DNA of 64,000 nt, taken from the NCBI GenBank assembly GCA_963576475.1, contig OY754982.1, positions 2,685,909 through 2,749,908 of the forward strand, read 5' to 3'. This document shows, piece by piece, positions 42,700 through 54,021 of this stretch (its first letter is position 1; every line of letters begins with the position of its first letter). Source of the stretch: Molanna angustata. Lineage: Eukaryota > Arthropoda > Insecta > Trichoptera > Molannidae. The notes beneath the pieces were generated by a model, which was not told the DNA's origin, ran no database searches, and was given only the letters and a program-made list of their open reading frames with translations. The position numbers and the translations under genes were made by a program.

Positions 42700-43140
42700 A
42701 GAAGAATGATATGCTATGTACGGATTGTTTATTTTACTTTATCAATTAAAGACTAAAGGACTCATTCGATTCTTTTCTAATTTTTCAAATTTGTATATCT
42801 GATACTCGCTTAGACTCCATTATATTTTAAAAGATAACTGATTGATGCTTATGAAATTTTTAATTGGCTTATATTTCAAAGTGACCCCAAGGTTAGGTAA
42901 AAATAAAATTTGATATTTTTATTTTCAAATTGCTAAAAAGCGAATCACTTTCATAAAATGGCATCGAATAATTATCGTCTTTTCACAATTAAATATTGAA
43001 ATAAAAATAAATTTAACATACTCATTTCATGAAAATTCCGAAAATTTTCAATACAAAATTTGAATATTTTATGGCAGTGAAGAGTATAGAGTTGGCTTCA
43101 ACCCACTCTTTTATAGTGGTGGAGACTAAAAAAACGGGTA
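42700..43140 (+). repeat. Dispersed repeat epsilon, copy with right end
   Basis: Shares CAAATTTGTATATCTGATAC, AAAATTTGATATTT, ATTTCATGAAAAT and GAAAATTTTC with 57838-58312 in the same order. It then extends to the GTTGGCTTCAACCCACTC end. No coding frame. Confidence 0.65.
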
Positions 43141-43484
43141 AAAAAATACATGTTTTGTGTAATATATAAATTCATTTTCAAATAAATGTATTTATCGCTA
43201 CTATCACCACCACCCGCTCTGCATATGGGGACTGTAATCGGACCCTTCACAGAACGCTAAGTGAACGACAAGAAAAAGAATGAATTGCACTAAAAGTAGC
43301 CCGTGGAGCCCTCTAGATTAGCAATCTCGGCACCATAGTGCAAAAGAACAATCGACGAATGTGAATGGAAGATTCACACTCGTGGACTTCAGATCTTTTT
43401 TAAATAAGAAACATCAGGGTATGGCCAAGATAAATCTATTATAAAGGTTTTATTTTCGCCATAAATTTTGAAATAAAACTTATA

Positions 43485-43870
43485 CTACCCCTTATTCAGT
43501 AAGTATTGTAACTAAAATAGTAACGTTCTAAAATTTTAGATTTTAGATTTACGGTCTTATTTCAGCGTTATAAAGTATAAACATGGACTCAATGGAATAG
43601 GAACGTACCTATTTTGGCCGGAATGTTCTTAAAAAGTTTCTGAATCTGACGTACTTATGAATAATTATGAAAATTTTCGTAATTTTCATAATTATTCAAA
43701 ATACGTCTACTTCAGGAACTTTTTAAGAATATTCCGTCCAATAGAGGTACGTTCCTATTCCATTTAGTCCAAGTTGATATTTTATAACGCTGAAATAAGA
43801 CCGTAAATCTAAAATCTACAATTTTAGAACGTTCCTATTTTAGTTTCAATAGTTACTGAATAGGGGGTAG
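43485..43870. mobile_element. 386-bp palindromic MITE with TA target duplication
   Basis: Nearly the whole element is an inverted repeat centred at about 43677. The ends are CTACCCCTTATTCAGTAA and its complement GTTACTGAATAGGGGGTAG, each flanked by TA (43483-43484 and 43871-43872). The arms share AATAGGAACGT and AGACCGTAAATCTAAAATCT. TA flanks and long inverted repeats fit a non-autonomous Tc1/mariner-type element. No coding capacity. Confidence 0.8.
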
Positions 43871-44388
43871 TATGCTCTTTCTACATACAAATGTCTATGG
43901 GTGGGATGTCGCCCTTTTAAATAACGAGTGCCAGGCGTCGTCAACTGCAGATCCGGTCCTGTCCAACAATACTTTCTGATCAATATCGCCGTGGCGGAAA
44001 ATTCAAAAATATATCTTTCCTTGTAACATATTCTTTTAGTGTTTTCGGCCATATGGTGTTTTGTCCCAAAGAAATTTGGCCTTCATCTAACTTTAATTTT
44101 TTGTTCCTCCGTCAGAAGCATTTTGTCTGAACGTATACGTACATTTTTATATATACATATAAACATTTTTTTATTCAATACTTTCCTAGATGCTTTCTTC
44201 AACCCGTGTAGAAAATAGAGACACGTATTGTCTCTAAGGCCCAGTTTATTTTTTTACGTATATATTTATTTATTTTTTGATGGCTAAAGCCTTTTAACAC
44301 AACATATACTATAATCTATTGAAAAATGTAGATACGCGAACACTGAATTTTTTTCCCTGTCAATTAGTTAACGATATTTCATGGTAAA

Positions 44389-44745
44389 TTTTTAACATCT
44401 CAATAGAGACGAATAATACACTCGTCATGTATACCTTAGGAGTGTTGCTTTCATTGTTTACAAACCATTTTCTCAATAGATGGCGTTACAAAAAAGTTTC
44501 TTCGTCACTTCATAGATGTTAACAGCTTATTTTCAAACGATCAGATTTTCATGGTTAAAATATATAGAACTTTCAATAATTAAATTGCTAGGAAATTCAA
44601 CAAGAAGGCATAAATACTGAACATTGCGCGAGCACATAAAATGATCCCATAAATCAACCCATGACAGGTCATGAGCCCTGTAGATGCCTTGATTTCTCAG
44701 TTATCCTATGATATTCCTACTTCGTCTCTTTTGAGATGTTAAAAA
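44389..44745 (+). mobile_element. MITE theta, reference copy (357 bp)
   Basis: Terminal inverted repeats TTTTTAACATCTCAATAGAG (44389 onward) and TTTTGAGATGTTAAAAA (to 44745) differ at one internal base over about 25. The middle has TCTCAATAGATGGCGTTACA, AACAAGAAGGCATAAATAC, TTGCGCGAGCACATAAAATG and CATGACAGGTCATGAGCCC. No coding frame. The superfamily is not decided because the target duplication is unclear. Confidence 0.65.
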
Positions 44746-44978
44746 AATGTCTGAAAATATTATAATCTATGTAATATTGTATTTCAACTCAGTCTATACA
44801 TAAATTTAATAGTGAGATCTATATTTATCACATAAATATTGATATCAATGATAAATGATAAATTAATATTGATATTGATACTTTGAATCGACTATTTTTT
44901 ATAATTAATTTCATCTGGATTATGTAATATGTATATAACTAGATTAATTTGTGATTTCTACGTATTTTTTAAAGTTTT

Positions 44979-45098
44979 ATGTTTCACCATTTTCAATGTG
45001 TTAGCTATAGGACTAATTTTAACTTATTGTATTTTTTTATGTTTCACCATTTTCAATGTGTTAGCTATAGGACTAATTTTAACTTAATTTTAACTTAT
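44979..45098 (+). repeat. Two-copy 60-bp tandem duplication
   Basis: ATGTTTCACCATTTTCAATG, then TGTTAGCTATAGGACTAA, is repeated exactly 60 bp later (44979 and 45039). It is followed by a GC-rich segment and an (ATT)n run at 45169-45185. Confidence 0.9.
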
Positions 45099-45324
45099 TT
45101 TTTGCAAACTGAAAGCGCCCTTGAGGTGACCACGGTTGTCACTAGACGGCGCTTTATAAATTGTCCTTATTATTATTATTATTATCAATGTATAATTTAA
45201 TAAGACAATGGGTTCAATAATAAATAGTTTTACTGATGTGGTTTGGGCATCTTGAATGAATGAACGAACTTACATCTGCCATGTCCATGTACCTATCACG
45301 ATCGTTTCATGTTATATTGTACTT

Positions 45325-45495
45325 CATACACATAATTGCGTCATGTATGGGGAAGGTATAGAAAGCCGAGAGCGATATTTTCCTATCTTGGCACGCATCC
45401 ATCTCATACATGTTCGTCTATTGTTCAAGTTTCTTAGATATTCATCTTTCAGAATGTCGTTCACGTGGTCAAGTCATCCTTTCCATGAGTTGACA
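45325..45495 (-). mobile_element. RTE-like LINE fragment (subfamily B), decayed
   Basis: The plus strand carries GGCACGCATCCATCTCATAC, CATGTTCGTCTATTG, ATCTTTCAGAATGTCGTTCA and CGTGGTCAAGTCATCC in the order seen in 28060-28210. Confidence 0.65.
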
Positions 45496-45549
45496 GAGTA
45501 GAAAGCCAATTTGAAATTAATGAATATATATTTTTATTTTATTCATAGG

Positions 45550-45705
45550 AGGATGAATATATAACAAGGACATAAACATCCACGTATATTACCTAAACTA
45601 ATTAAAAATACTAGTGCTATAGGTGAAGGAAATCGGTCGTGCCGGGCTTCGAACTCGCGACCACTGGATTACTAATCCAGCGCGCTAACCGCTCTGCCAC
45701 CACCC
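45550..45705 (-). mobile_element. tRNA-Thr-derived SINE, copy 5
   Basis: Minus-strand head GGGTGGTGGCAGAGCGG, loop TTAGTAA (AGT), B box AGTTCGAAGCC, then the body. The tail is shortened. Confidence 0.82.
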
Positions 45706-45799
45706 ATATATAACAAAATATAACAGTGTTTTTCAGTTTTTATTTAGACTTTGATAAAGGCGAGTCACCTTAATAACAGTCACCTTAAGTCAAATTAAA

Positions 45800-46022
45800 A
45801 CGTTAATAATAATAATAATAATAATGAACACTTCCTTGCACCCTGCGCAAGTGGCGAGTATGTATTATGACAATTTCTTCCAAATAACCAGTGTTCCCAG
45901 CTCAGAGAAGCGAAATTTGCGTGAGAAATAAATTTAAATAAATTTCTCCTCTGCTGGGAATCGAACCCAGGACGCCCGCACAGAAACCAAACGGCTCACC
46001 AACTGTGCCACGGTAGCTTCCC
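45800..46022 (-). mobile_element. Second tRNA-derived SINE family
   Basis: The minus-strand head GGAAGCTACCGTGGCACAGT contains an A box (TGGCACAGTTGG), with the B box GGTTCGATTCC about 35 bases on. A body of about 140 bp follows and ends in an (ATT)n tail (plus-strand AATAATAATAATAATAATG at 45809). It differs from the Thr-SINE in head, body and tail. The B box is perfect, so it could be transcribed by RNA polymerase III. A LINE inserted at its 5' edge. Confidence 0.75.
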
Positions 46023-46039
46023 AAAGAAAATAAATAAAT

Positions 46040-46814
46040 TAACGTTCGGTCATGATTAATCGAATTTTGTGGAAAATACTTTGTTTTAATTTAAATCCCT
46101 CAGCTAGAATTCTCTACTCAAATTTGGTCTCCATTCTACGCAATACACATCACAAGAATCGAGAAAGTACAGCAAAAATTCATAAACTATATAAATCATA
46201 AATTTCACCTTAACTTCAATAATTATCGACAGTCACTTAAATATCATAGTTTTCATACGCTTGAATGTAGGAAAGAAAGTCTTACACGACCAATTGCTGC
46301 TGCATAAAATTTTGAACAATGCCATAGACTCGGCTGAACTTGTCAACCTAGTAGGTATCCATGTTCCAGGTAGAACGGTTCGCAGACCTCAATAACTTCA
46401 TGTTCCAACAAGTAGAACGAATACCAGGAAAAATTACACACATAGCAGCCAATAAAACAATACATTCTCAGCTGAGATAGACATATTCAACGCGAAATAT
46501 TATAGATTTAGAAATGATGTTCTGAAGGTGATGCGCAACCAATATCCCTCTGTCCTGTCTTCCTAGTCTCTCTTCTCTTATTTCTCTTCCCTTCCCTAGT
46601 TGTTGTACATGTGTGTATGTATGTATGTGTATGAATGTATGTGTGTGTGAGATGGTGTGTATGAGTGCGTGTGTGTGAGGGTGTGTATGAAGGTGTGTGT
46701 ATGAATATTTTTGGCTTGTAACCTGTTATTTGTTTCTATTTTATGTTGACGGAATGCTTTTTTTGGCTCTAACATTGTAAAAATAATATTGCATCATTAA
46801 ACTGTAAATGAGCT
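46040..46814 (+). pseudogene. 5'-truncated LINE C-terminus with 27-bp target duplication
   Basis: Decayed frames read LLYSNLV, then INYINHKFHLNFNNYRQSLK, YHSFHTLECRKESLTRPIAA and, later, IPGKITHIAANKTIH. This is the end of a jockey/CR1-type protein with several frameshifts. A GT-rich UTR (46600-46705) follows. A 27-bp sequence starting GTAGCTTCCCAAAG is exact at 46013-46039 and 46815-46841. It includes the 5' end of the neighbouring SINE. Confidence 0.65.
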
Positions 46815-46841
46815 GTAGCTTCCCAAAGAAAATAAATAAAT

Positions 46842-47344
46842 AAACATTAATTTTGAAGTTGGGAGTTTTGAGTTGTCCACGTTTTTCCGTTGGCTTTTTT
46901 GATTAATGAAAATATTATGTACCCAAGAGTTACGCTTCCTTCAAGTTCCGCATGAATTTGTTCGATAACAAAGCAGACAGCACTAGAGAACATATTCTTG
47001 TATCTCAAAATATGAAATACATACTTACTTGTCTTGGGCCCAAATTGACGCATAAAAATTGGCCGTTTCTGGGATATTTCTGGAGAGATCAAAATTGTAT
47101 GTATATTGAAGGAGTAGGTACATACTTTGGCGAAGATTGGAGGATATATTTTTATGACCATAGGAGCATTGTCCTATAAAACACCAATAGATTCTGTTTC
47201 CGACCTATCTTGAAATATTACATAATAGTGTAGAGGTTCCACTTCCCATTTTTTAGCATATTGTGACTCTGTACAGTCTGTACTGCTATGTTAGTTTATT
47301 TGTACCGCTTCTTGAACCAATAACAGGTAGAAGAATAGTTATGA
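46842..47344. other. No recognised feature
   Basis: Overlapping open frames on both strands (46847-47179) show no domain I can name. Confidence 0.35.
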
Positions 47345-47390
47345 TTTAATTCAACACGCACCCAATAACAAGTTGACACATTCTGGAAAA
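47345..47390 (-). mobile_element. LINE 3'-end remnant (family delta)
   Basis: ACACGCACCCAATAACAAG, TTGACACATTCTGGA matches 1900-1930 and 52960-52990. Confidence 0.4.
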
Positions 47391-47699
47391 AGTAAGAAAA
47401 CAAAGAAGAAAACCAATTCTAGTTGCTAAAAACTTCCGAAATGGTCTTACCAAAAACTTTTGAAGCTCTGAATGTGCTGCCACACCAAATGATAAAGTAT
47501 TTAAATCTATATAATATTTATTGTATGAGAGTAAAGGTGGAATTTAATTGGTGCGATCCTCGCTGGTTGATGAATATATTCAATTTTTATTAAGGTCATC
47601 GTGTTAATGGTATTTCATTTTACTAACATATTTATTTCGAACGGAAAATTTACGCACGATCTGGAAATTATTTTGAGAAATCGAATAATATGTCTTCGA

Positions 47700-48370
47700 A
47701 TGATACAACTCCTACTCTAGGAAACTGAAAAATCCTACTCCAAAGTTGTTAAAAATCTTGGTCTCTTTTTCGACGAACATCTTTCATGGCATGATCAAAT
47801 TTCTCATGTCAGTAAAAATTTGCTTTTAAGATAATTATTCACAATCCTTACTTCTTCGAAGAACTACTTAATAAACTTGAACGATTGAAAAAAAAATGTG
47901 TACGCTTTTGATACAATCTGATCGTGTTTCCACTTAAAGAAATCTTCTTCGTTGGCCTTAGATACGTCAACGTCGTAACATTCATTTTCTATCAAAACTA
48001 TATAATATAATAAATAACACTAATTCACCACAATATCTTAAGAAAGAAGTTATTTTCTTGTCAAATCACGGTCTGCTTTTCGATCTGTTGATCATACCAT
48101 ACTATTTCCAGTCATTCTACTGAATTCCTCGGTTTCTCTTTTCAAGTACAATCAGCAAGGCAATGGAACACACTAAGTGATGATATGACGACGTCTCAAT
48201 CGATTCACTCTTTGAAAAAAGACTAAAGCTGTTATACCTCTCTAATAATTTTTAATTGACATCCCTTCTCAATACTCTCTCCTCTCACAACCTCTATATC
48301 CTTCCTTTATTTGTTGCTGTGTATTTACATTTAATAATATTACGTGTTTGTCTTCATATTTGGTATTTTT
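47700..48370 (+). pseudogene. Decayed jockey/CR1-like LINE C-terminus
   Basis: Several frames together read YSKVVKNLGLFFDEHLSWHD, QISHVSKN, later SRSVDHTILFPVILLN and VQSARQWNTLSDDM and SIHSLKKRLKL. These are thumb and C-terminal landmarks in the right order, broken by stops and frameshifts. A ~140-bp 3' UTR follows. Confidence 0.6.
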
Positions 48371-48374
48371 ATAT

Positions 48375-48700
48375 TATTATTATTTATTTTTAATTTATTT
48401 GAAAATAATGAGCAACGTACAGTAATATTTTTTTAAACAAATATAATAAATAAGAATAGCAACATTAGTAATTGTAACTTAATCAGCCCACCTTTGATTT
48501 CATGTTACATTGTTCTCACTGTCTAACGTGGCTCCTGAAAAGAGTCCTGGACATCAGAATATGTCCACGGACCTGATCTTTTCCAATTTATTATACGTGG
48601 TAAGGAACCGGTACAATGGCGAATTCTGAGCGGCATTAGTGTTTTTTTTTGTCTAAAAAGAACGTTGAGGTGTGTCTTGTTCGTCTGTTTGGTATGTTGA
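48375..48700 (-). mobile_element. LINE C-terminus on minus strand, short
   Basis: The minus strand reads NAAQNSPLYRFLTTYNKLEK, IRSVDIF and a stop. NSPLYR...YN followed by a short DIF end resembles the C-terminus of some CR1/jockey proteins. An AT-rich UTR runs to about 48375. Confidence 0.4.
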
Positions 48701-48781
48701 AGTTAATAATTATCAGAAGGTCTGTACAGTGTAAGTTTAATATACCTACCACTTTACTATGTTTAGCCTTACGTTATTTTT

Positions 48782-48842
48782 GTTGGTAGGAAGAAATTGC
48801 TTTATGGCAATAAACCCACCATTAAACACATTATTGTACACG
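48782..48842 (+). mobile_element. LINE motif-alpha 3' end
   Basis: GTTGGTAGGAAGAAATTGC, TTTATGGCAATAAACCCACC and TTGTACA. The tail is replaced by an RTE fragment 25 bp on. Confidence 0.5.
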
Positions 48843-48867
48843 AAGTTGAGAATATTAATTTAATATT

Positions 48868-49012
48868 CATAATGGGTGGACGATATCATTCCGGTTGCGG
48901 GAAGAGGTTGGCTGGGGAAAGCACAGGACCGAGAGAGATGGAGTTCATTGGAGGAGGCCTACATCCAGCAGTGGAGAGATGGCTGACGAAGAAGAAGAAG
49001 AAGAATGACGGT
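48868..49012 (+). mobile_element. RTE-like LINE 3' end (subfamily D)
   Basis: The frame reads VDDIIPVAGRGWLGKAQDRE, RWSSLEEAYIQQWRDG and a stop, then a GAAGAAGAAGAAGAA tail. This is the clearest version of the subfamily D ending. Confidence 0.75.
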
Positions 49013-49389
49013 TACAGCGACGCGTTTGCGTATTGTGTATTTAAGATTTGGCACGCAACAATCGCAACTAATAGACTATACCTTAATATTCCATTCACCA
49101 CACAAATGAACGACCATTTTTCATCTCTAGAAGAAATTGTCGCTTATAACTTACCCACCTCAGTTATAAATCTCAACTTTGCGGTATGAAAAAATCTTCT
49201 TTATCGATAGTATTTCGCTTAACACGCCTCAAGAAATCTTTTCACTAAAACTGACACGGAATGTGTAATCCTTTGCGGTGAGAGGGGTGGGTGTATTGAC
49301 AGGTGGAACCGTTTTGGGGAAATCTCAGGTAAATTCGGAGAAACTCACGTCAAAACTCTTTCGGGGTGGGATTTGCCGCTCGCAAATAT

Positions 49390-52258
49390 AGAGAGGAGAA
49401 CGAACGACACAATGATACAGATATACCTACACACAAATATAAACTCTATCAAACGAAAGATACAATCTATGATTGGTTTTACGAATATGGTGAGGATTGT
49501 CAACAATACATGATACAGATGCACATACATACATGTTTGCACCAAATATACATATAACGTTAGTAGGTTCATAAAAAAATATAATGAGTAGATTGATCAA
49601 CACACTTATATACTCATAATGAAATAAAGTGAAGAGAGTGAACAACACAATGATACAGATATAAACATACACACATAATACATACTCAATGACACGAAAA
49701 ATATATTCAGCGATTGTGTCTTCGAATACGGTGAGGAGAGTGACCAACACAATGATACAGGTATAAACATAGATACATACATAATATATACTCAATCACA
49801 CAAAAAATACATTCAACGATTGTGTCTTCAAATAGGTGAGGAGAGTGAAAAACCCAATGATACAGATATAAACATACATACATTATACATAGGTACTCCA
49901 TCACACGTAAGATAGATACATTCAGCGATATTGTCTTCGAATACATAGAGGAGAGCGAACAACACAATGATACAGATATAAACATACATACATAATACAT
50001 ACTCGATTACACTAAATATTCATTCAACGATTGTGTTTTCAAATACGATGAGGTGAGTGAAAAACACAATGATACAGATATAAACATATATACATAATAC
50101 ATACTCGATCACACGTAATATACATTCAGCGATTATGTCTTCGAATACGGCGAGGAGAGTGAAAAACATAATAATACATATATTAACATACATACATAAT
50201 ACATACTCGATCACACAAAAGATTCATTCAACGATTTTGTCTTCAAATACGATGAGGTGAGTGAAAAACACAATGATACAGATATAAACATATATACATA
50301 ATACATACTCGATCACACGTAATATACATTCAGCGATTATGTCTTCGAATACGGCGAGGAGAGTGTAAAACATAATAATACATATATTAACATACATACA
50401 TAATACATACTCGATCACACAAAAGATTCATTCAACGATTTTGTCTTCAAATACGATGAGGTGAGTGAAAAACACAATGATACAGATATAAACATATATA
50501 CATAATACATACTCGATCACACGTAATATATGTACATTCAGCGATTATGTCTTCGAATACGGCGAGGAGAGTGAAAAACATAATAATACATATATTAACA
50601 TACAAACATAATACATACTCGATCACACAAAAGATTCATTCAACGATTTTGTCTTCAAATACGATGAGGTGAGTGAAAAACACAATGATACAGATATAAA
50701 CATATATACATAATACATACTCGATCACACGTAATATATGTACATTCAGCGATTATGTCTTCGAATACGGCGAGGAGAGTGAAAAACATAATAATACATA
50801 ATATATTAACATACATACATAATACATACTCGATCACACAAAAGATTCATTCAACGATTTTGTCTTCAAATACGATGAGGTGAGTGAAAAACACAATGAT
50901 ACAGATATAAACATATATACATAATACATACTCGATCACACGTAATATATGTACATTCAGCGATTATGTCTTCGAATACGGCGAGGAGAGTGAAAAACAT
51001 AATAATACATATATTAACATACAAACATAATACATACTCGATCACACAAAAGATTCATTCAACGATTTTGTCTTCAAATACGATGAGGTGAGTGAAAAAC
51101 ACAATGATACAGATATAAACATATATACATAATACATACTCGATCACACGTAATATATGTACATTCAGCGATTATGTCTTCGAATACGGCGAGGAGAGTG
51201 AAAAACATAATAATACATAATATATTAACATACATACATAATACATACTCGATCACACAAAAGATTCATTCAACGATTTTGTCTTCAAATACGATGAGGT
51301 GAGTGAAAAACACAATGATACAGATATAAACATATATACATAATACATACTCGATCACACGTAATATATGTACATTCAGCGATTATGTCTTCGAATACGG
51401 CGAGGAGAGTGAAAAACATAATAATACATATATTAACATACAAACATAATACATACTCGATCACACAAAAGATTCATTCAACGATTTTGTCTTCAAATAC
51501 GATGAGGTGAGTGAAAAACACAATGATACAGATATAAACATATATACATAATACATACTCGATCACACGTAATATATGTACATTCAGCGATTATGTCTTC
51601 GAATACGGCGAGGAGAGTGAAAAACATAATAATACATATATTAACATACAAACATAATACATACTCGATCACACAAAAGATTCATTCAACGATTTTGTCT
51701 TCAAATACGATGAGGTGAGTGAAAAACACAATGATACAGATATAAACATATATACATAATACATACTCGATCACACGTAATATATGTACATTCAGCGATT
51801 ATGTCTTCGAATACGGCGAGGAGAGTGAAAAACATAATAATACATAATATATTAACATACATACATAATACATACTCGATCACACAAAAGATTCATTCAA
51901 CGATTTTGTCTTCAAATACGATGAGGTGAGTGAAAAACACAATGATACAGATATAAACATATATACATAATACATACTCGATCACACGTAATATACATTC
52001 AGCGATTATGTCTTCGAATACGGCGAGGAGAGTGAAAAACATAATAATACATAATATATTAACATACATACATAATACATACTCGATCACACAAAAGATT
52101 CATTCAACGATTTTGTCTTCAAATACGATGAGGAGAGTGAAAAAGACAATGATACTTATATAGGTACATAATACATTACTCGATAACACGAAAGATACAT
52201 TCAGCGATTGTGTCTTCAAATACAGTGAGGAGAGTGAAAAACATAATAATACAGATAT
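49390..52258. repeat. 104-bp satellite organised as ~208-bp dimers
   Basis: Monomers of about 104 bp each carry CGATT.TGTCTTC.AATACG and a block with CATAATACATACTCGATCAC. Two alternating types (GATTTTGTCTTCAAATACGA and GATTATGTCTTCGAATACGG) form dimers. In the centre (50229-52105) dimer starts are spaced 204, 208, 211, 208, 211, 208, 208, 211 and 207 bp. Left of 50019 the monomers are diverged and irregular. Frames on the minus strand are repetitive translations of the array, not genes. The right edge merges with the (CATA)n tail of an RTE subfamily B copy. Confidence 0.93.
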
Positions 52259-52261
52259 AAA

Positions 52262-52655
52262 CATACATACATATAAACCATCACGCCATGTCTCTTACGG
52301 GGTAGGCAGAGAGAACCGAACGCCATATCTTTCTATCCTGGCACACATTCATCGCCTAGTCAACATTCATGCATCGTCTCATACATTTTAGTCTATTGTA
52401 CACGCTTCTAACATTTCCGTCTTTCAGAATATCGTTCACATGGTCGTGCCATCCCTTTCTTGGGCGGCCCCGGCCTCTCAATCCAATCCTATCCGCATTG
52501 TATATTTTCTTCGTCAGTCGTTCCTCATTCATTCTACCCATGTGGCCAAACCATCTCAGTGTGTTCACTTTCATTCTTTTAATGATATCTTTCTTCATCT
52601 TACATTCTTTCCTTCTGTTCTCATTTATTACCCTGTCATACATCGTTCTATTTGT
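52262..52655 (-). mobile_element. RTE-like LINE 3' portion (subfamily B)
   Basis: The minus strand reads MYDRVINENRRKECKMKKDI, KVNTLRWFGHMGRMNEERLT and GRGRPRKGWHDHVNDILKDG. A shift after the CMRRCMNVD segment leads to the SAYP end near 52290. It ends in CATACATACATATAAACC on plus at the satellite edge. Confidence 0.8.
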
Positions 52656-52744
52656 TTAAAGTATTACTGGTATAACCACATTCAGGCTGTGCCTTGTGGG
52701 CACGGTTGCTTTATAACGTTTACTATGGTTAACTGTGTATAAAA

Positions 52745-52905
52745 AATAATGTTAAGTCAAAATAAACGAGTGGGTTATGGCCAACGTTACACTCCTCACT
52801 ACCAAGTCACTACACAAAGTATTTGAAAATAAAAATAACAAATTTCGAATTTCCTGAGCTTGGGGGGGTTACTATGAAATATTTGACTGTTAAAAATTAT
52901 TTTTT
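52745..52905 (-). repeat. Dispersed repeat epsilon, partial (minus)
   Basis: The reverse complement reads ACAGTCAAATATTTCATAG, TTATTTTTATTTTCAAATAC and an end with GTTGGCCATAACCCACTCG, as in 42880-43120. Confidence 0.55.
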
Positions 52906-52992
52906 TATTTTTTATGTAGCTTTTTCGGGCAACTAACAGGTGCTATGTCAAATAATTATTTAACACGCACCCAATAACAAGTTGCCACATAT
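52906..52992 (-). mobile_element. LINE 3'-end fragment (family delta)
   Basis: GGGCAACTAACAGGTGCTATG and ACACGCACCCAATAACAAG match 1850-1930. It lies between repeat epsilon and an RTE tail. Confidence 0.5.
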
Positions 52993-53002
52993 ATTGACAG
53001 AA

Positions 53003-53078
53003 AGATATGGCGTAAGGTTCTCTCTGCCTACCCCGTAAGGGACATGGCGTGATGGTATGTATGTATGTTTGTATCTAA
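53003..53078 (+). mobile_element. RTE-like LINE extreme 3' end (subfamily B)
   Basis: Only DRKIWRKVLSAYPVRDMA and a stop, followed by GGTATGTATGTATGTTTG. A 76-bp insertion, one of the shortest here. Confidence 0.75.
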
Positions 53079-53766
53079 GATTATACACACTATCCGTCTC
53101 GCTCTCACACATCATTGGCGTATATTACATTCAAAAGCAACAAATGTAAAAATAAACGATTTTTCGAAACTACTTTCCTCAAATTCTGCTTCATCGCATC
53201 GACTAAGGATTTGAACAAAGAATTGGTGTTTCAAAGGAGGACACTTTGAATTCACGCTCAGTTGGGATGTTGAAGGATGGAAATATAAGATATATCTCAA
53301 GTAAAAATAATGAAAATCTCCCTCTGTAGAAGCAGTTTGACAAAAGGCGTAATATTTTGCAAAGACTCGGAACACCTGTGGCCGAGTCATATTTCGTCAT
53401 ATTTCTTATTCTAGTCTTGTTTCCGATACAAGATTCTACTGCATTCATTTGTCAATTTTCACAAATTTCTCAAGCTAACGTGTTACATTATATGTACTTA
53501 GACATTGTGCATGTGAAGGTCGGTAGGTAGGTAGGTACCTATAATGGGACCTATTGTGAAAACTGCTGGCGTTCGGTTACATGATGTTTATTAGTACGAC
53601 TGGCCCGAGAGAATGCCAAATGAGAACTGAACTAGGTGGTGGTCATTGGTCATCACTGACAAATGAAGTGCCGGGTCTTGTGACCCCTGACTTCTTCATC
53701 TGAAGTTGGGTAATTGAACTAGGTTTCCATTGGTGGGGGTATATATAGGCTACCTCGTTACACCCC
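53079..53766. other. No recognised feature
   Basis: Two minus frames at 53112-53448 overlap in different phases and match nothing I recognise. A GTAGGTAGGTAGGTACC run is at 53523-53539. Confidence 0.35.
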
Positions 53767-53774
53767 ACAACATA

Positions 53775-54021
53775 AAGTAGCGTCTAGTCCCAGCTCTTCT
53801 TTTCTGCATTATTAGGTTAGGTTTAAGTTTGTGTATAATAATAATGGTGAGCGAGTTGTTTTATAAATTATTGTAAATTAAATTTACATTTTTTATTTAA
53901 TTTATCGCATTTAATATAAAATTTCACAGCTCATTTGACTCCATACTACGAGACCTCAACCAATCAGAGAGCCAACCGGAAACATAATGCGGAATGGTAA
54001 ATTCGGATTGTAGACGCTAGT
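53775..54021. mobile_element. hAT-type MITE
   Basis: The ends are TAGCGTCTA and TAGACGCTA, flanked by ACAACATA at 53767-53774 and 54022-54029, an 8-bp duplication typical of hAT elements. About 200 bp are shared with 60517-60740 (TAGGTTAGGTTTAAGTTTGT, CACAGCTCATTTGACT, CAACCAATCAGAGAGCC), where a hAT transposase piece continues. It is thus a deletion derivative of that family. Confidence 0.75.

Noticed and set aside
45940..46022. Functional tRNA gene
   Set aside because: Good A and B boxes but no clear anticodon arm, and it continues into a body with an (ATT)n tail.
46847..47179. Frames of 104 and 75 codons on opposite strands
   Set aside because: Mutually overlapping, no domain.
49427..52090. 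Series of nearly identical 60-65-codon open frames
   Set aside because: They are one-per-dimer translations of the satellite, with no start context and no known domain.
53112..53448. Two overlapping minus frames of 81 and 92 codons
   Set aside because: They are in different phases with no motif; probably chance.
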